NCBI RefSeq assembly: GCF_013032455.1
Contig: NZ_WQCF01000001.1
Span: 434,001 to 498,000, forward strand
From: Ruegeria atlantica
GTDB taxonomy: Bacteria; Pseudomonadota; Alphaproteobacteria; Rhodobacterales; Rhodobacteraceae
Direction of reading: 5' to 3'
Length of the DNA stretch: 64,000 bases
Position numbers and translations under genes: made by a program. Under the pieces are notes generated by a model that was given only the letters and a program-made list of their open reading frames with translations, was not told the origin of the DNA and made no database searches. Numbering within the stretch: position 1 is the first letter of the stretch; each line of letters begins with the position of its first letter. Of the stretch, positions 62,215 to 64,000 are shown piece after piece.

Positions 62215-63111
62215 TCAGCCGGCGCTCAGCATGCCTTTTTCACGCGCCAGTTCGCGCATTTTCTTCTGCAGTTTTTCGAACGCGCGGACCTCGATCTGAC
62301 GAATGCGTTCACGGCTGACATTGTACTGCGTGCTCAGTTCTTCCAGCGTAACAGGCTGATCCATTAACCGGCGCTGAGTCAGGATGTCCTTTTCCCGATC
62401 ATTCAGAACGTCCAAAGCAGCGGCCAGAAGCTCACGCCGGGCGTCCAGCTCATCGCGGGCCTCGTAATCGCCCGCCTGATCCGCGTCTTCGTCCTCAAGC
62501 CAGTCCTGCCACTGCATCGTGCCCTCGCCTTCGGACCCGACGGTCGCGTTCAGCGAGGCATCACCGCCGGACATACGGCGGTTCATGCTGATGACTTCTT
62601 CCTCGGTCACACCCAGATCTTCGGCAATCTGCTTGACGTTCTCGGGGCGCAGGTCGCCTTCTTCCAGCGCACCGATACGAGCCTTGGCTTTGCGCAGATT
62701 GAAGAACAGCTTTTTCTGCGCCGACGTAGTGCCCAGTTTGACCATGGACCACGACCGCAGAACATACTCCTGGATCGAGGCGCGAATCCACCACATCGCA
62801 TAAGTTGCCAACCGGAAACCTTTTTCCGGGTCGAACTTTTTGACGGCCTGCATTAGCCCCACATTGGCCTCGGAAATCACCTCGGCCTGTGGCAAACCAT
62901 AGCCGCGATAGCCCATCGCGATCTTGGCCGCCAATCGCAGATGCGAGGTGACCATTTTATGAGCCGCTTCAGTGTCTTGTTCCTCGACCCAGCGCTTGGC
63001 CAGCATGTACTCTTCTTCCGGTTCCAGCAGCGGAAACTTACGAATTTCCTGCATATAGCGGTTCAGTCCGCCTTCCGGCGTCGGCGCGGGGAGATTTGCG
63101 TAATTTGCCAT
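62215..63111 (-). CDS. rpoH: heat-shock sigma factor RpoH (sigma-32)
   Basis: This 298-residue sigma factor has region 2 (GLMQAVKKFDPEKGFRLATYAMWWIRASIQEYVLRSW) and region 4 (VSRERIRQIEVRAFEKLQKKM). The RpoH box area has KLFFNLRKAKARI in region 2.4-3, which is typical of sigma-32 rather than RpoD. GGAGGG precedes ATG 63111. A heat-shock-type promoter lies upstream, and a terminator follows the gene. Many Rhodobacterales have two rpoH genes; whether a second exists is not visible here. Confidence 0.96.
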   Translation of the reverse strand: MANYANLPAPTPEGGLNRYMQEIRKFPLLEPEEEYMLAKRWVEEQDTEAAHKMVTSHLRLAAKIAMGYRGYGLPQAEVISEANVGLMQAVKKFDPEKGFRLATYAMWWIRASIQEYVLRSWSMVKLGTTSAQKKLFFNLRKAKARIGALEEGDLRPENVKQIAEDLGVTEEEVISMNRRMSGGDASLNATVGSEGEGTMQWQDWLEDEDADQAGDYEARDELDARRELLAAALDVLNDREKDILTQRRLMDQPVTLEELSTQYNVSRERIRQIEVRAFEKLQKKMRELAREKGMLSAG

Positions 63112-63152
63112 GTTTCATGTCCCTCCGACAAATGTTTACGTCGTTAACATGG

Positions 63153-63181
63153 ATATGGGAGGTCATCCCAACCCGTTCAAG
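63153..63181 (-). promoter_or_regulatory. heat-shock (sigma-32) type promoter upstream of rpoH
   Basis: On the minus strand CTTGAA (63181-63176) and CCCATAT (63159-63153) are separated by 16 nt. This fits the alphaproteobacterial heat-shock consensus CTTG-N17/18-CYTATNT well, and starts about 40 nt before the rpoH ATG. Autoregulation of rpoH by its own product is known in some alphaproteobacteria. Confidence 0.6.
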
Positions 63182-63256
63182 AGGTACCGTTAACAGTTTG
63201 GGATTAACGACAGATAAAGGAAACCTAAGAAAGTGTTATTCACGTAACTTTGCGCA

Positions 63257-64000
63257 TTATGTCAGCGGCGCGCGCAGCTGATCAATGAGATTCTGCATGT
63301 CTTTGGGCAACTCAGCCTCAAACCGCAGATTTTCGCCAGTCACTGGATGTTCAAAGCCCAAAACAGCGGCGTGAAGCGCCTGCCGAGGGAAGGCGCGGAC
63401 CGCCTCGGCAGCAGCGGCGCTGAACGCCTTGGCGGCCAATTTGCGCTTGCCCCCATAGACCGGATCACCCACCAAACCATGCCCAGCATGTGCCATATGA
63501 ACGCGTATCTGATGTGTGCGCCCGGTCTCTAACCAACATTCGATCAACGCCAACCCTGCCGGAGAACCAAATGTCTCGACCAATCGAGCGCGCGTCACGG
63601 CATGGCGTCCACCGTGGAACAGAACTGCCTGCCTTTGCCGATCGGTCTTGTGGCGCGCCAGTTGTGTGGTCAGGCGCATAATATTGCCGGGCTCGAAGCT
63701 GACCCCTTTCACGCCGCGCAAACGCGGATCATTGGCATCGGGCACACCGTAGCAAATCGCGCGATAGTACCGTTCAACCGTGTGCGCCTCGAACTGCGCG
63801 GCAAGCCCGTGATGCGCTGCGTCCGATTTGGCTACCACCAGCAGGCCGCTGGTTTCCTTGTCGATGCGATGAACGATGCCTGGGCGCTTTACTCCACCCA
63901 CGCCGGACAGATCGTCACCGCAGTGATGCAGCAAAGCGTTCACCAGCGTCCCGTTTGGAGACCCCGGCGCAGGATGCACTACCATTCCAGCAGGCTTGTT
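63257..64000 (-). CDS. rluD: 23S rRNA pseudouridine synthase, RluD-like (5' end outside window)
   Basis: This RluA/RluD-family enzyme makes pseudouridines in 23S rRNA. The visible 247 residues start within the sequence NKPAGMVVHPAPGSPNGTLVNALLHH and include the catalytic HRIDKETSGLLVVAK (with the active aspartate) and LLETGRTHQIRVH. The open frame reaches the last base of the window, so the N-terminal S4 domain and start are missing. An internal ATG at 63985 is not the true start. Confidence 0.93.
   Translation of the reverse strand, partial: NKPAGMVVHPAPGSPNGTLVNALLHHCGDDLSGVGGVKRPGIVHRIDKETSGLLVVAKSDAAHHGLAAQFEAHTVERYYRAICYGVPDANDPRLRGVKGVSFEPGNIMRLTTQLARHKTDRQRQAVLFHGGRHAVTRARLVETFGSPAGLALIECWLETGRTHQIRVHMAHAGHGLVGDPVYGGKRKLAAKAFSAAAAEAVRAFPRQALHAAVLGFEHPVTGENLRFEAELPKDMQNLIDQLRAPLT

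Noticed and set aside
1..64000. CRISPR arrays, insertion sequences, prophage or toxin-antitoxin genes
   Set aside because: No direct repeat arrays, transposase or integrase motifs, or toxin-antitoxin pairs were found on either strand.

Overview
The window looks like chromosomal DNA of an alphaproteobacterium of the Rhodobacterales, most likely the Roseobacter group. The signs are dense TRAP and ABC uptake systems, a CarD/ferredoxin/Hsp15/Suv3-like helicase block, the acetate symporter cluster, the formate dehydrogenase cluster with its DUF3305/DUF3306 accessory genes, and moderately GC-rich, tightly packed genes with ATGA overlaps. This assignment is inference from gene content; no rRNA is present. 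I see no insertion sequence, prophage, CRISPR array or tRNA gene.

Layout: (1) 1-2357, a TRAP dicarboxylate-type transporter (dctMQP, dctM cut by the window edge). (2) 2771-11593, an acetate module: acetyl-CoA synthetase, a zinc-lid adenylate kinase, the DUF4212/symporter pair, a cNMP-CBS-nucleotidyltransferase protein, a small membrane protein and a membrane-anchored DnaQ-type exonuclease. (3) 11682-14408, a flavin reductase, then the overlapping mrp/ligase-like/DUF6505 operon. (4) 14517-28870, a periplasmic formate dehydrogenase locus: fdhABC, TorD-type chaperone, DUF3305/3306, Fe-S accessory protein, two unusual c-type cytochromes, a 41-residue peptide, a PBP-type regulator and a TupABC tungstate transporter. 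(5) 29023-39026, the complete reductive pyrimidine pathway (preTA, hydA, hyuC) with an ABC transporter, rutR and a perfect RutR-type operator. (6) 39347-46929, a glycosyltransferase, metY, an acetyltransferase, a SIMPL protein, a GspL/GspC-like bitopic protein, and hppD with a divergent Lrp-type regulator. (7) 46949-64000, housekeeping and mixed genes: a KefB-type antiporter, cobT/cobS, a potassium channel, carD, fdxA, hsp15, a helicase, a TPR protein, SCP2 with a lipase-like hydrolase, pepF, an EamA exporter, a zinc-finger protein, an oxidoreductase, rpoH with a heat-shock-type promoter, and rluD (5' end outside the window).

How the parts work together: acetate enters through the symporter and is activated by Acs, which yields AMP that the neighbouring adenylate kinase can recycle. 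Formate is oxidised in the periplasm by a Cys-type molybdenum/tungsten enzyme; the adjacent TupABC genes suggest tungsten, and the cytochromes encoded in the locus are plausible electron carriers. Uracil and thymine are reduced, ring-opened and decarbamoylated by four enzymes encoded in two operons under probable RutR control.

The best candidates for undescribed biology are the nucleotidyltransferase/membrane-exonuclease pair in the acetate module, the cytochrome carrying a shrunken tungstate-binding-protein domain, the WD40-cytochrome fusion with its small peptide, and the compact GspL/GspC-like protein.
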